64,000 nt of DNA from Flavonifractor sp. An10 (GCF_002161215.1 NZ_NFMB01000001.1:124001-188000); one strand, 5' to 3'. Numbered from the stretch's first letter, positions 42,343 to 51,738 are shown. The notes: generated by a model not told the origin, from the letters alone. Numbers and translations are program-made.

Positions 42343-45300
42343 CTACGCAGATTCCTGCTCGCGGCGTTTGCGCTCCAAAATTTCACGCAGCTCGCGGCGG
42401 TCGGTGGTAATCAGGTCCTTTTCCAGCGGGCTGGCCTTAAACTCCACCATGATGTTGTTGTTATTGGTGGAAATCAAGCCGTTGCCGCGTTCAAAGTGGG
42501 TGACCTCCATCGTTTCCGCGTCGGACAGGTGCAGGGTCTCCTGGACCCGTTCTGCCTCGTCATCCTCCAGATTGAGGATGATCTTGGTCTTGCTGTTGTT
42601 GATGATGCCTTTCCCAAAACGGCCCTCGTCCAGATTGAAAAAGTCGTTCAGGTCCTGGCTGGCGCAGACCGCTGAACCGCCATAGCCGCGGATGGTTTTG
42701 AAAATTTCCAGTACGAAATCGCCGGCCAGCCGGGTGCCCGTGGCGCCGGCGCCGGAAAGAAGCTGCCAGCACTCGTCGATAAAAATGGCTTTTTCCTCGG
42801 TGCGGTCAGCTTTGGCGCGGTCCCACACAAAGTCGAGCACGACAAACATCCCCACAGTCAGCAAGTCGCCGGTGAGGGAGGAAATGTCCAGTACGGTGTA
42901 TTTGTTATCCAACCGCACATTGGTGGCCTTGTTAAAGGTGCTGGCGGAACCGTTCACCAGACGGTTGAGGATATGGGCCATTCGTGTGGTTTCCGGGGCG
43001 GCCTTCAAAATCTCATACAGGTCGCCCAGCACCGGCATCTCCCGGTAGTGGCCCGGATTGGCCGGGTCTTCCAGAGAGGCGTTGTCATGGGTAATGCCTT
43101 TGGCATTGTAGGTGCGGATCAGCGCCTCATCCAGAAGCTGCCGCTCCTCATGGCTCATATCGGGAATGAGTAAGCTGAAGAAAATGTGCAGCTGCTGGAT
43201 CTTCGCCGCCAGTTCCGAGAGTTGGATACCGGGGCCATCCAGTATTTCATTGACCGACCGATCCACCTTGCGGATTTCCATGACATTGATGCAGTGCGGG
43301 CTGGCCGGGGAGATCTGGATAAATTCTCCGCCCACATTGGCACAGGCCCGGTGGAACTCGTGCCCTTTTAGCGGCGCAATGATAAAAACGGGGATGTTCT
43401 TGCGCCTCATCCTGAGCCCCATCAGTTGAAGAGTAAAGGTCTTACCGGCACCGCTGGTGCCCAGGATCGCCATATTGGCGTTCTTATAGATCGCGGAATT
43501 GAAAATATCCACGATAATCAGAGAGCTGTTATATTTGTTGACTCCCAAAAGAATGCCATTGTCATCGCACATCTCAAACGAGGTGAAGGGATAGCAGCTG
43601 GCCGCGCCGCCCGTCAGCAGGTTGCGCTTGCCGCGCTCGTAAAGCCCTTTTTCCATGGAAACCAGCGGGAGGGCAGAAAGAAACGCCTGCTCTTCACGGA
43701 AATGGCAGGCGCTGACATTCATATCCTGCGACAGCAGGAGTTTTTTCATTTCGCTGACTTTCCACTCCAAATCCTCCACAGAGGGGGCTGTCACAGTAAT
43801 CAGCAGATTCAGGTAATAAAAATCTTCGTTGTTGGCAAGACCTTCCTTCAAGAAATATCCGCTCCGAATAGCGCCGTCAATGTCATCAAAATCGGTGTTT
43901 GTGTCGCTGGCGTCTTTGATTTTAGAGCGGTTGATACGGAGCTGCTGGCCCACCCGCTGGATGATGCGTTCTTTAGGTTGGCGGGCAAGGAACATATCCA
44001 TGTCGATGCCGTCGCCGGCATTGACGATCAGGCTCAGCCAGCCCGCGGGCACCTGCGTTTTATACCCGTCCGAGGGGATCAGCAGATAGGCATAGTACAA
44101 TCCATCCATGCAGATATAGCGCCCGTGGGAAAAATCAATGCTTCGGGGGGCGGCAAACTCCGCTGCCGGGATATGGTCTATTTCATTCTCCCGCCCGTGC
44201 TCCATATACTGCGCCACCACCTCCTGCGCCCGTACCGACAGCGGCTTGACGGCGCTCTCGTTCCGGCACAGCAGGTTGTAGAGGACATCAACGGTAAATT
44301 CATCCTCGTTTTCAGGGGCGATGACCTCGTTTCCACACTGGCGCAGATAATTGGAGGCCGTATGGACGGCGCTCTGGAGGGACTGGATTGCTTCATCTTC
44401 CTGCTCCGACCGCCGGGTATTGGCCCAGGGCTCATACTCGAAAATCAGGAAGAACCGCCGTGTAACAGCCTCACGGGAGCCGACCTGCTGCACAAAGTTC
44501 AGGTAATCCTCCTGCATCAAGCGGCACTGCTCGTTTTCCTCATGGGCCATCTCCCGGCGCACCGTGTCCAGGTGGCGGTTGATGTCCGCGCGGCGGGTCA
44601 GGACCTTGATTTGAAGCTTGACGGGCGAGATTTTCAAGTACGAAACGAAGGAGTAGATGATATTCCTCTGCTCCCGGGCGCTCCGCAGCATAAAGTTGAT
44701 AGGGACCACCTCGACCACCTTGACAAACCGATGGTCCTTGGTGTAGATAATGCCGTTCTCTACCTTCTCGATGGGCAGATAATCCGCCACCGGATTGAGA
44801 CAGGCGGGCTTCTGCTCCTTGACATGGGCAGGGCGTTTAGGCAGGCGCTCCTTTTCAGGGCGCTCCTTTGCTTTCTTTTTCGCCTTATTGGCCTTGGCAG
44901 GACGCTCCTTTTTGGAATTTTTCTTGGGCCGCAGCTTTTCACGGATCTCATAGCCGCGCACTTCATCAAACTCAGCCGGGAAATCTGCCTCGCCAGACCG
45001 CCGGCGCTTCGGGGCCTTGGGCTTTTTCTCCTTGGGAGGCCGCTGTTTGAGATGCTTGCCTGCCGATTTGGAGGGCGCCGCTTTTTCCTCCGGCTGCGCA
45101 CCATCACCGCCGACAACGCGGCGGTTCCGCAGGTATTTCAAAAAAATGACCAGGAATTGCGAAAGGCTCTCCCCGGATATGCCGATCAAAGCGACCAGCC
45201 CCACCGGAAGAGCAGTCAGGCACAAAATGATGATGCGGGTGGTCAGCCCAAACGGAAGGAACAGAAAAACCGGCGCCCCGATGGCAAACACCAGGATGCC

Positions 45301-45405
45301 GGCCTCGATTACATTCCGCGCACGGAACATACCGCCGAAAAAAGTGCCTGTTTCTATAAAATTCGGCGGTATGATATAAGTATCATGGTCGTTTTTGTTG
45401 CTCAT
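42343..45405 (-). CDS. virB4: PrgI-VirB4 fusion ATPase of the T4SS
   Basis: 1020 aa. Residues 1-95 are a PrgI-like part with two membrane segments (IEAGILVFAIGAPVFLFLPF and the next); a Lys-rich linker (about 100-195) follows, then VirB4: CagE/TrbE region (IPAAEFAAPRSIDFSHGRYI), Walker A LGTSGAGKTFTLQL (about 645), Walker B AIFIDECWQLL and SQDLNDFF. It powers assembly of the transfer channel at the membrane. In many ICEs PrgI is a separate small gene directly before virB4; here they form one frame. AGGTAATACATG start context is weak but the N-terminal homology fixes it. Confidence 0.92.
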   Translation of the reverse strand: MSNKNDHDTYIIPPNFIETGTFFGGMFRARNVIEAGILVFAIGAPVFLFLPFGLTTRIIILCLTALPVGLVALIGISGESLSQFLVIFLKYLRNRRVVGGDGAQPEEKAAPSKSAGKHLKQRPPKEKKPKAPKRRRSGEADFPAEFDEVRGYEIREKLRPKKNSKKERPAKANKAKKKAKERPEKERLPKRPAHVKEQKPACLNPVADYLPIEKVENGIIYTKDHRFVKVVEVVPINFMLRSAREQRNIIYSFVSYLKISPVKLQIKVLTRRADINRHLDTVRREMAHEENEQCRLMQEDYLNFVQQVGSREAVTRRFFLIFEYEPWANTRRSEQEDEAIQSLQSAVHTASNYLRQCGNEVIAPENEDEFTVDVLYNLLCRNESAVKPLSVRAQEVVAQYMEHGRENEIDHIPAAEFAAPRSIDFSHGRYICMDGLYYAYLLIPSDGYKTQVPAGWLSLIVNAGDGIDMDMFLARQPKERIIQRVGQQLRINRSKIKDASDTNTDFDDIDGAIRSGYFLKEGLANNEDFYYLNLLITVTAPSVEDLEWKVSEMKKLLLSQDMNVSACHFREEQAFLSALPLVSMEKGLYERGKRNLLTGGAASCYPFTSFEMCDDNGILLGVNKYNSSLIIVDIFNSAIYKNANMAILGTSGAGKTFTLQLMGLRMRRKNIPVFIIAPLKGHEFHRACANVGGEFIQISPASPHCINVMEIRKVDRSVNEILDGPGIQLSELAAKIQQLHIFFSLLIPDMSHEERQLLDEALIRTYNAKGITHDNASLEDPANPGHYREMPVLGDLYEILKAAPETTRMAHILNRLVNGSASTFNKATNVRLDNKYTVLDISSLTGDLLTVGMFVVLDFVWDRAKADRTEEKAIFIDECWQLLSGAGATGTRLAGDFVLEIFKTIRGYGGSAVCASQDLNDFFNLDEGRFGKGIINNSKTKIILNLEDDEAERVQETLHLSDAETMEVTHFERGNGLISTNNNNIMVEFKASPLEKDLITTDRRELREILERKRREQESA

Positions 45406-45437
45406 GTATTACCTCGTTTCCGCAGCCGAGGGGCAGG

Positions 45438-46814
45438 TCAGCCTATGATCCAGAAAGGACCGCCTGCTCCAGCACGGCGGCTTGCTTCGTTTAGGATGAT
45501 GGATAGATCCCAGAGCTGTTCGCTGCGCTTGTAGCTGGCCGGGTCCGCCACCATAATCTGACCGTCTTTCACGCCACGGAGAACGATAAAATGCCCGGAT
45601 GAAGTAAAATGGCCCTCTGCCATAATCGCCACCACCAGCTTTCCTTCAGCCAGGGCGTCCAGTATCCGCTGGGGCTCGGAAGTCGTGCAGCCGGATACCG
45701 GCAGGCCCCATGCCTCAGCGGCGGCGGGTATCAAAGCGTGATAAGAGCCGCTGCTCTTGCACCAGTAGCCGTTTTCGTAAGACCACTGAGCCATCGCCAC
45801 CGGGTCCACAGTTTCATCCGTGAGGGAGGATACCACAATGGACATAGCGGTAGGCCCGCACCCGTAGCCGCCGATATTGTCGGTGCCGTAGGGCTGGCTG
45901 GCATAACGCTCGTCCAGCTGGTTGAAATAGACTACCGGCGTCACGCCGTCTGTAAAGGTAACATCGCCCAGAGAGGGGATGCTGTTTCCAGTCCATTCCG
46001 TCAGGTTCTGCAGCAGGCCGTCCCCCAGGAACATGCTCAGGTTTGAGGCATAATCGGAGGCAAGCTCTTTCTGCTCGTCCGTAAGCGCAAAAATATGGTC
46101 AGCAAGATAAGACTCGCCGTTGTAGCGGATGGTGTAGACCATCCAGATCTCGGTGGTTGTGGTTTCCTCCCCGGTCTCCGGGTCTTCCGATGTGACCTCA
46201 CGGCTCTCCCGCACGCTGGTATAAGAGTAGAGATGCTCTTTGTTCTCCCGCAGGACAGCGGCCAGATCATCCAGCGAAATGCTCTCAAAATCCTCATCCC
46301 GGGCAGCGCAATACTGCGAGACGATGAGATTGGCGTTATAGACGGGGCCGGCCGAATAGGGATTTTTGACCTCCATCTGGTCAGCGCCGGAAGAAGCAAA
46401 GTCTGCTTCAATGCGGGTCATCACATCGTCCAGCGCCTCGCCCAAGATAGAGTTGATGGTAAAAGTGATGTCGTTGGCGCTCTCCACGATAGCAGTTTCG
46501 CTGTTTAAGATAGGCTGTTCTGTATCCGCCGGTGAAAAAGCGTTGATCAAACCGCCGAAAATCAGCCCGGGCAGCATCAAAACAAACAGGACCGGCAGCA
46601 AAAGCAGAGTAATGATGACGGCGATGATCTTGCCGATATGCTTGCGCCCGGCCCAAACCGCCCCGGCCACAGCCCCATAGGGACCGCCGGCGGCAGCGCC
46701 CTTGGCCGCGCCGGAAATCGCCTTGCCGGCCTTGATGGCGCTCTTGACCGTATGCGCTGCGGAGGCCGCAGTGTCTACCGTTTCAGCAAAGCTGTCCTTG
46801 CGTTCTTCAGCCAT
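45438..46814 (-). CDS. Membrane-anchored C39-like cysteine peptidase
   Basis: 458 aa. A cytoplasmic Ala/Gly/Lys-rich start (AIKAGKAISGAAKGAAAGGP), one membrane segment (about 62-88), an extracellular stalk, and a C-terminal C39_2-type peptidase: Cys in GYGCGPTAMSIVVSSL, His in SSGHFIVLRGVK, Asp in MVADPASYKR. Equivalent proteins in other ICEs (CD1108-like, Orf14-like) are thought to open or modify the cell wall for the channel, though C39-type folds usually cut peptides. The ATG overlaps the previous stop (TGATG). Confidence 0.85.
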   Translation of the reverse strand: MAEERKDSFAETVDTAASAAHTVKSAIKAGKAISGAAKGAAAGGPYGAVAGAVWAGRKHIGKIIAVIITLLLLPVLFVLMLPGLIFGGLINAFSPADTEQPILNSETAIVESANDITFTINSILGEALDDVMTRIEADFASSGADQMEVKNPYSAGPVYNANLIVSQYCAARDEDFESISLDDLAAVLRENKEHLYSYTSVRESREVTSEDPETGEETTTTEIWMVYTIRYNGESYLADHIFALTDEQKELASDYASNLSMFLGDGLLQNLTEWTGNSIPSLGDVTFTDGVTPVVYFNQLDERYASQPYGTDNIGGYGCGPTAMSIVVSSLTDETVDPVAMAQWSYENGYWCKSSGSYHALIPAAAEAWGLPVSGCTTSEPQRILDALAEGKLVVAIMAEGHFTSSGHFIVLRGVKDGQIMVADPASYKRSEQLWDLSIILNEASRRAGAGGPFWIIG

Positions 46815-47812
46815 CAGATCTTATCCTTTCGTTTTGGGGTGGGCGGCAGCTTCTTTACAATGGACTCGTTGTAGGCAATCGAGCCGTCCGGGGCCATGTA
46901 GGGCGTCTTATCCACTGCGTCCACCGCATACTGCTTATACCAGGCGGTGCCGTCTGCGGCGTGAACTGTCGTGTACTGGCCCTCCGGCGCAACATACTGG
47001 TCCGCATGGTACATACCGAAGGCAATGCCCTCCGGGTGTTCCGGCGTGACCTCCGTGCCGGTGATACGGCCGCCGCCGATCTCGACATTCTGGTAGGTGG
47101 GGATATTCTCTGCCCCAGGCCCAAGTGCCGTGTGGCCCATATAGGAGTGCAGGGCTTCAACAGCCTTTTCGCCGGTGATCGTGCCCATTTGGGTGATGTT
47201 CCCGGTTGCCACAGAGCCGACGACATGATTGGCGAAATCACCGCCCTTGCTCACCGAGGAAGAATAAATGTGGCCGCCGACGCCGCCTGCAGCGCCGCCC
47301 ACAAGACCGCCCAGGCCGGAAGGCTTGGCGTCCGAGGGCGTTGTGGCCGTTTTGACGGCATTGTTCGTGACATTCCGCTTGATCACACCGGCCAGACCGC
47401 CGCTGGCAAAGCCTGCGCCAAATCCGGCGGCGCCGCCTTTACCACCACCGCCATTGGCATTGACATGGGTGGAGCTGCTGCTGCGTCCGCCGCCAAAATG
47501 GTGACTGGAGAAGTTCTTAAAGCCGCCGATGCCCTTGGCCGCAATCATGGCCTCAGCCAGCATACTGCCGCCGGTGTGGCCCACATTGACGCCCAGGCTT
47601 GCCATGAATGAGTCAATCTTTTGCGAGACTTTCAGAAAGCCTATCGCGCACATGAACCAGATCAGGACATTGCCGGAAACCGTCTCCTTGCCCACAGCGT
47701 CTACCTGGGCCTGCACCTCTTCCTCGGAAATGGCAAAAGCCGGCTGGCAGAACAGGCAGGAGAGAGTCGCAATCATCAGCGCGAGGAACAAAATTTTCTT
47801 AAATTTTTTCAA
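46814..47812 (-). CDS. Gly-rich conjugal transfer membrane protein
   Basis: 332 aa from the TTG at 47812 (AAGGAGGGGCGC upstream); a longer frame overlaps the virB6 gene. Signal peptide (FLALMIATLSCLFCQPAFA), one further membrane segment (VLIWFMCAIGFLKVSQKI), then a long Gly/Ser-rich region (GGGRSSSSTHVNANGGGGKG) with several small-residue helices (GGLVGGAAGGVGGHIY). The C-terminal third looks globular and exposed (HPEGIAFGMYHADQYVAPEG). No catalytic motif seen; probably a channel or scaffold part. Confidence 0.75.
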   Translation of the reverse strand: MKKFKKILFLALMIATLSCLFCQPAFAISEEEVQAQVDAVGKETVSGNVLIWFMCAIGFLKVSQKIDSFMASLGVNVGHTGGSMLAEAMIAAKGIGGFKNFSSHHFGGGRSSSSTHVNANGGGGKGGAAGFGAGFASGGLAGVIKRNVTNNAVKTATTPSDAKPSGLGGLVGGAAGGVGGHIYSSSVSKGGDFANHVVGSVATGNITQMGTITGEKAVEALHSYMGHTALGPGAENIPTYQNVEIGGGRITGTEVTPEHPEGIAFGMYHADQYVAPEGQYTTVHAADGTAWYKQYAVDAVDKTPYMAPDGSIAYNESIVKKLPPTPKRKDKI

Positions 47813-47823
47813 AGCGCCCCTCC

Positions 47824-48534
47824 TTACAAAGAGAGCGGATTGGCAATAAAAGAGCCAACCATGCTCGTGAACAGGCGCAGGCACCAGGCATTCATAATCA
47901 GCAGAAAAATCTGCCCGCCCAGCATCCGGCACCAGGATTTCCAAATGTTCGATGTGGTCTGGCTTGCGCCCATTGAAAAAGCGACCGGCGCCGTATAGAC
48001 CAGCACGCCCAGCAGAACATACCGTTCCGCCGCCTCCAGCAGCAATTTCAGGTAGTTCCAGGCCAGGATGATGACGAGGATCAGGGTGATCAACGCCACA
48101 GCGCCATTGGCGCAGACACCGATGATCACCAGCATGACCGAGTTAAAATCGGCAAAGCTGAGGGGCGGAAGCTCCGAATCCATGATCCAGCGGTACGGTG
48201 TGCCGCCGATGGTCAGGACAATGTTGACGATTTCATCGGAAAAGAGCGCCAGCAGGATGAAAATGACCGACCGGATGCTCAATTTGACCGGATCTTCCGC
48301 CTCAATCCCTGCGCCCAGACCGAAGTTTTTGAACAGCTGCCAGACCCAATTCAGCAGGATAATGCCGACAGCCAGCGCCACAAAGACGCTATACATCGTT
48401 TCGGCAGCGGGAAAGTACCGCAGAAACACAGCCATGTCACAGCCCAGAGCGCCCAAAACCGAAGTGGTCACAAGGTCAAGGCCGGCCATTACCTGCTCCG
48501 CGATCCATTCAACGATGCCATCCAGGATACCCAT
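47824..48534 (-). CDS. VirB6-like integral membrane protein
   Basis: 236 aa with six hydrophobic segments and the family patterns AVGIILLNWVWQLFKNFG and GASQTTSNIWKSWCRMLGGQ followed by FLLIMNAWCLRLF. VirB6 proteins form the inner-membrane part of the transfer channel. GGAAGGAGG precedes the ATG. The gene is followed after 11 nt by the Gly-rich protein gene. Confidence 0.85.
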   Translation of the reverse strand: MGILDGIVEWIAEQVMAGLDLVTTSVLGALGCDMAVFLRYFPAAETMYSVFVALAVGIILLNWVWQLFKNFGLGAGIEAEDPVKLSIRSVIFILLALFSDEIVNIVLTIGGTPYRWIMDSELPPLSFADFNSVMLVIIGVCANGAVALITLILVIILAWNYLKLLLEAAERYVLLGVLVYTAPVAFSMGASQTTSNIWKSWCRMLGGQIFLLIMNAWCLRLFTSMVGSFIANPLSL

Positions 48535-48573
48535 AGCTTACGCCTCCTTCCAGTGGGTATATTGCGGCGGCAA

Positions 48574-48972
48574 TCAGCCTGTCCACTGACCACCAGAGAA
48601 CAGAGGCGTCACATAAGCCATGATGAATCCAAGACCATTGAGGACGGCCCAAGTGATGCAGATACGCTTCAGCCATGCCCGGCTCTCATCGACTGTCCGG
48701 CCGGAGCGGGAAAAGTTCATGAGCAGAAGCGCCACCGAGGCGGTCACGATGGCCGCAATGGTGGAGATGGCGAGGATCTGCGTGTAGACATCCTGCATGA
48801 TCTCCTTGGCCTTCGTCCAAACATCGGTTGCGGCAAAGGCCGGCTGGCAGAACATCATTGCCATCGTCACACAGAGGAACGCCGTATAGGCGATCCGGCC
48901 GATGGAAACTCGACGAGGCGGGCTGCTATCGTCTTCCCGCCGCTGCTGTTGAAGAATTTTCAGTTTTTTCAA
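48574..48972 (-). CDS. VirB2-like pilin/small membrane protein
   Basis: 132 aa from the TTG at 48972 (TTGGAGG 8 nt upstream). A basic start, a long signal-like segment ending in CQPAFA (about 30-47), then two hydrophobic helices (ILAISTIAAIVTASVALLLM; ICITWAVLNGLGFIMAYVTP), the VirB2/TrbC layout. The same CQPAFA cleavage-site string occurs in the Gly-rich protein, so both share a signal peptide type. Confidence 0.75.
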   Translation of the reverse strand: MKKLKILQQQRREDDSSPPRRVSIGRIAYTAFLCVTMAMMFCQPAFAATDVWTKAKEIMQDVYTQILAISTIAAIVTASVALLLMNFSRSGRTVDESRAWLKRICITWAVLNGLGFIMAYVTPLFSGGQWTG

Positions 48973-49221
48973 TTTGCGGACCTCCAATCCAAATGTGATG
49001 TTCGTCGCTCAAAGAAGCAAAGAATGAGCCCGCATCCGTCGTGCAGATGTGGACTCCTTCTCCGGCCAAAGACCATTTAGGCAGCAAAAAAGCACCTTGG
49101 AAAAGGTGCTGTTCGCCGCCCGTTCAGTTTTGGATACAAGTTTGAGCATATTCAGTCTAACACATAGGGATTTACGGCTCAAGGGCAGGAACGCGCCAAT
49201 TTCAATCCCGAAGTGTGCCAA

Positions 49222-49773
49222 TTATTTGCCCGCCTTTTTTTCGGTGGCTTTTGGCTCCGGGAAAAACTGCTCCAGCACATCCAGACTGTCCTTGGAGGTG
49301 TAGCCCCACAGCACCGAGCTGAGGGCGTCAATGGCCTCCCGCCGCTTGCGGTAGTAGGTGCGGAAGGAGATGTCCCGGATGTGCGGGCGCAGGTTCTCGA
49401 TGATTTCCTCCACATTCTTCAGCTGCTGGGGAGAGAGGAAGGAGTAGTACAGCAGCCAGTAATACGCCTCGCCGTTCTTATGGCGGGTGCGGAGCAATTC
49501 GACTGCCGAATCCAGGAGTTTCAGCATCTTGTGGCTGCGCTCAATGCACTTGGCATGGTGCTCAATGTCACTCCCGTTCAGGTCTGCGCCGGCCAGGTAG
49601 ACGGAATCCAGAAATTCCTCGATGGAAGTGCCGTATTCGATCTCGAACTTGGCCCGCACATGCTGGACGGAAATCTCCAAGCTCCAAACCACGTCGCGAT
49701 ATTTTTTCAGCAGTTTCCAGGTATCATGGTACAGAGGGTTCTCTGCGACATCTTTTTCAACAAATTTCTTCAT
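49222..49773 (-). CDS. ICE regulator, ArpU/sigma-like
   Basis: 183 aa, helical: KKFVEKDVAENPLYHDTWKL, LEISVQHVRAKFEIEYGTSI, HKMLKLLDSAVELLRTRHKN, then LSPQQLKNVEEIIENLRPHI and a sigma-4-like C-terminal part (ISFRTYYRKRREAIDALSSV). It resembles ArpU-type phage and ICE transcription regulators. GGAGGTCTTACC precedes the ATG. A near-identical second copy is at 53814-54368. Confidence 0.7.
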   Translation of the reverse strand: MKKFVEKDVAENPLYHDTWKLLKKYRDVVWSLEISVQHVRAKFEIEYGTSIEEFLDSVYLAGADLNGSDIEHHAKCIERSHKMLKLLDSAVELLRTRHKNGEAYYWLLYYSFLSPQQLKNVEEIIENLRPHIRDISFRTYYRKRREAIDALSSVLWGYTSKDSLDVLEQFFPEPKATEKKAGK

Positions 49774-49788
49774 GGTAAGACCTCCTGT

Positions 49789-50925
49789 TCAATTCTCCAC
49801 CGAGGGAGAGAGTGTAAGTTCAAAAGTGGTGACCTGCTTGTTCCCGCACAGAACAGCAAGGCCGAAACGCAGCAGGGATTGCTCTCGCGCGCGGGGAAGT
49901 AAATCTTCCCGGCAGTCGCCCGATAAGGGATATAACTTGTAGCGAGAGAGCGGGCAGCCAAAGCACGAAATCCCTTGTGCCATCAGGATTTGCGCCATTT
50001 TCTGAAGGATAATTTCAATGTGCGATTTTGAAACGCTGGCGAGTTCATCTGAAACGATGACCTCATGCTCCAAGGCAGGAGCGTCGTGGCCTGCGCTGTC
50101 CTCCTTCGGGAGTTCCAGGCGTATGTTAAGCGTCATAGCGACCTCCTCTTTATCTACCATCACATCCGAGATCTCAAACATGGTGGACAGATATTTTTGC
50201 AGATAAATCACGCTGCCATGCCGGCCCGGGAAGGACATGAGGGAGAGATAGTCCAGCGCGGCCAGCTTTTTCAGGACACGGCCGACTGTCGCCCGGGACA
50301 GCCCCCAGCGGGCAGCCAGCTCCGTGTAGGTAACAAGGGGATTGCCGGTGCCGTTGCGGAAATAGACCACTGGCCCCAGGTCTGATCCCTGCACCTGATT
50401 GTCGTTGTAGATGGCGGAGATCCACAGGTCCAGCACAATGTCCATCTCGGAGCAGCGGTCTGAACTGATAAGATCGGTAGCAACAGAAACCGGCAGGAAG
50501 AAAAAGCCGGTGTCCTTCTGGCAGGGGGCATTGTATTCCAGGACCGTGTTATGCCGCGCCCAGTCGCAGATCTTATAGCGGACTACATTTCCGCGGCCCA
50601 GGGCCTGGAAAGAAATGAGGTGCTGCTTCTGTAGCCGTTCCAGCTCGGCCAGCGCCTGGCACTGGAACCGGGTGCGGAACCATTGGGACAGTTCTTTGAG
50701 GGTGCAGACCCATTCGCCGGGGTAGACGGTATAGCTGATGCCGTCGATGCGGCGGTATGAGGTGCGGAAGTTTGCGTAACTGCAAAGTACCGTAAAATAA
50801 AAAAGGCCGGAGCCTCCGCTTACGCGAATGCTCCGGTCCTCCATCAGAAAGCGGACGAACTGCCGGTAGATCCGGCAGCGTGGGTAGTCCACCACCTGTT
50901 TAATTTGTAATTGATAGGTTGGCAT
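49789..50925 (-). CDS. Winged-helix ICE protein (replication/regulation type)
   Basis: 378 aa from the ATG at 50925 (MPTYQLQIKQVVDYPRC; GGAG 7 nt upstream). The N-terminal third resembles replication initiator-like helix-turn-helix proteins (GEWVCTLKELSQWFRTRFQC), the centre has a second winged helix (YTELAARWGLSRATVGRVLK, KLAALDYLSLMSFPGRHGSV), and the C-terminal third has CFGCPLSRYKLYPLSGDC. Probably DNA-binding; it may start replication of the excised element or regulate the operon. A gutted copy is at 54479-54688. Confidence 0.65.
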   Translation of the reverse strand: MPTYQLQIKQVVDYPRCRIYRQFVRFLMEDRSIRVSGGSGLFYFTVLCSYANFRTSYRRIDGISYTVYPGEWVCTLKELSQWFRTRFQCQALAELERLQKQHLISFQALGRGNVVRYKICDWARHNTVLEYNAPCQKDTGFFFLPVSVATDLISSDRCSEMDIVLDLWISAIYNDNQVQGSDLGPVVYFRNGTGNPLVTYTELAARWGLSRATVGRVLKKLAALDYLSLMSFPGRHGSVIYLQKYLSTMFEISDVMVDKEEVAMTLNIRLELPKEDSAGHDAPALEHEVIVSDELASVSKSHIEIILQKMAQILMAQGISCFGCPLSRYKLYPLSGDCREDLLPRAREQSLLRFGLAVLCGNKQVTTFELTLSPSVEN

Positions 50926-50981
50926 AGCTTTCTCCTTTTTATATATAAGGTATGAAATTGAGTTCGCCAACGAAAAAACCG

Positions 50982-51010
50982 TTGACTTGAATATCTTTGA
51001 GACTTATGCT
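50982..51010 (+). promoter_or_regulatory. Promoter of the 39-aa ORF unit, copy 1
   Basis: TTGACT (50982-50987), 17-nt spacer, TATGCT (51005-51010), on the plus strand, diverging from the 50925 gene. The same promoter is kept in the second copy at 54745-54773. About 215 nt of untranslated RNA would precede the 39-aa ORF. Confidence 0.75.
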
Positions 51011-51165
51011 ATACTTGTTTATGTATGGATTTGCTTGGCAATCCTATACAAAGTTCGTGCAGTTTTTACTGTAAGTGGGGCGGTTTTCAAAATGTTCCCT
51101 TTGAAAACAATGTAGCCATTCGTTGTGCCAATTTTAAGTCGTCATTGAGCCGATTTCGTGCCAAT

Positions 51166-51196
51166 ACAACTTTCTACAACTTTTCTACAACTTTTG
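51166..51196 (+). repeat. Three tandem ACAACTTTT-type repeats
   Basis: ACAACTTTCT (51166-51175), ACAACTTTTCT (51176-51186) and ACAACTTTTG (51187-51196). They lie between the promoter and the 39-aa ORF and near a replication-type gene, so they could be iterons or an RNA-level element. The second copy (about 54928-54958) is kept with one change. Confidence 0.6.
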
Positions 51197-51227
51197 CCCC
51201 GAATCAGACGGAGCAGGAGGACATCCT

Positions 51228-51347
51228 ATGGAATCCAAAAAGTTAGAAAAACCTCGTAAAAATGGCGCTTTTTCAACACGTCAGGCCGTGACGAAACCGG
51301 ATGAAGAGACCGGCGGGGTGTTCCCCACGATGAAGCCATTAGACTGA
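51228..51347 (+). CDS. Conserved 39-aa protein, copy 1
   Basis: MESKKLEKPRKNGAFSTRQA then VTKPDEETGGVFPTMKPLD, with AGGAGG 7 nt before the ATG. The second copy at 54990-55109 keeps the frame and length with five or six substitutions, several of them conservative, which suggests a real protein. No domain is recognised; Lys-rich start, acidic middle, no membrane segment. Confidence 0.7.
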   Translation: MESKKLEKPRKNGAFSTRQAVTKPDEETGGVFPTMKPLD

Positions 51348-51449
51348 CGGACAGCCCGCAAACCCGCATGAAGCCTGGGTCTGTGAGAAATCAGGTTTAC
51401 TACAGTTACAACAATTTTACTACAAATGAAAATCCTTGGATGAAAAGAC

Positions 51450-51484
51450 ACGGGACCGCCGGTACGCTGGCGGTCCCGTTCTGC
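51450..51484 (+). terminator. Intrinsic terminator
   Basis: CGGGACCGCC (51451-51460) pairs with GGCGGTCCCG (51469-51478), then TTCT. It closes the 39-aa ORF transcript. Confidence 0.8.
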
Positions 51485-51510
51485 TATTACGATATGGAGT
51501 TGAACAAACA

Positions 51511-51738
51511 ATGAGAGAAAATTTCCATAAAAGGCTTGTGGCCGTCAAAACCGCAGATGCGATCAACGCGATCAAGGGTGTACCGGTTTCTGCGGATGCA
51601 AAGCTCCTGTCAGAGAAGTGGGTCCGAGGGGAATTGACCGGAGAGCAGATGAAGCAGGAATTGCTGGACCTCCATCGGAAGATTGCGGCAGAGGAAAAAT
51701 CGGAGCGATTATTGAGTTCAAAAGGCTGTGGGGCATGA
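51511..51738 (+). CDS. VbhA-like antitoxin with altered inhibitory motif
   Basis: 75 aa from the ATG at 51511. The pattern AINAIKGVPVSADAKLLSEK, WVRGELTGEQMKQELLDLHR matches VbhA-type antitoxins. VbhA proteins use an [S/T]xxxE[G/N] helix to block Fic enzymes; here the aligned residues are INAIKG, with Ile18 and Lys22 in place of Ser/Thr and Glu, so the inhibitory glutamate is gone. The Fic protein downstream carries its own SNAIEG helix. No clear ribosome site precedes the ATG. Confidence 0.7.
   Translation: MRENFHKRLVAVKTADAINAIKGVPVSADAKLLSEKWVRGELTGEQMKQELLDLHRKIAAEEKSERLLSSKGCGA

Noticed and set aside
43426..45534. 702-aa plus-strand ORF antisense to virB4
   Set aside because: virB4 has full domain support on the other strand; this frame has none.
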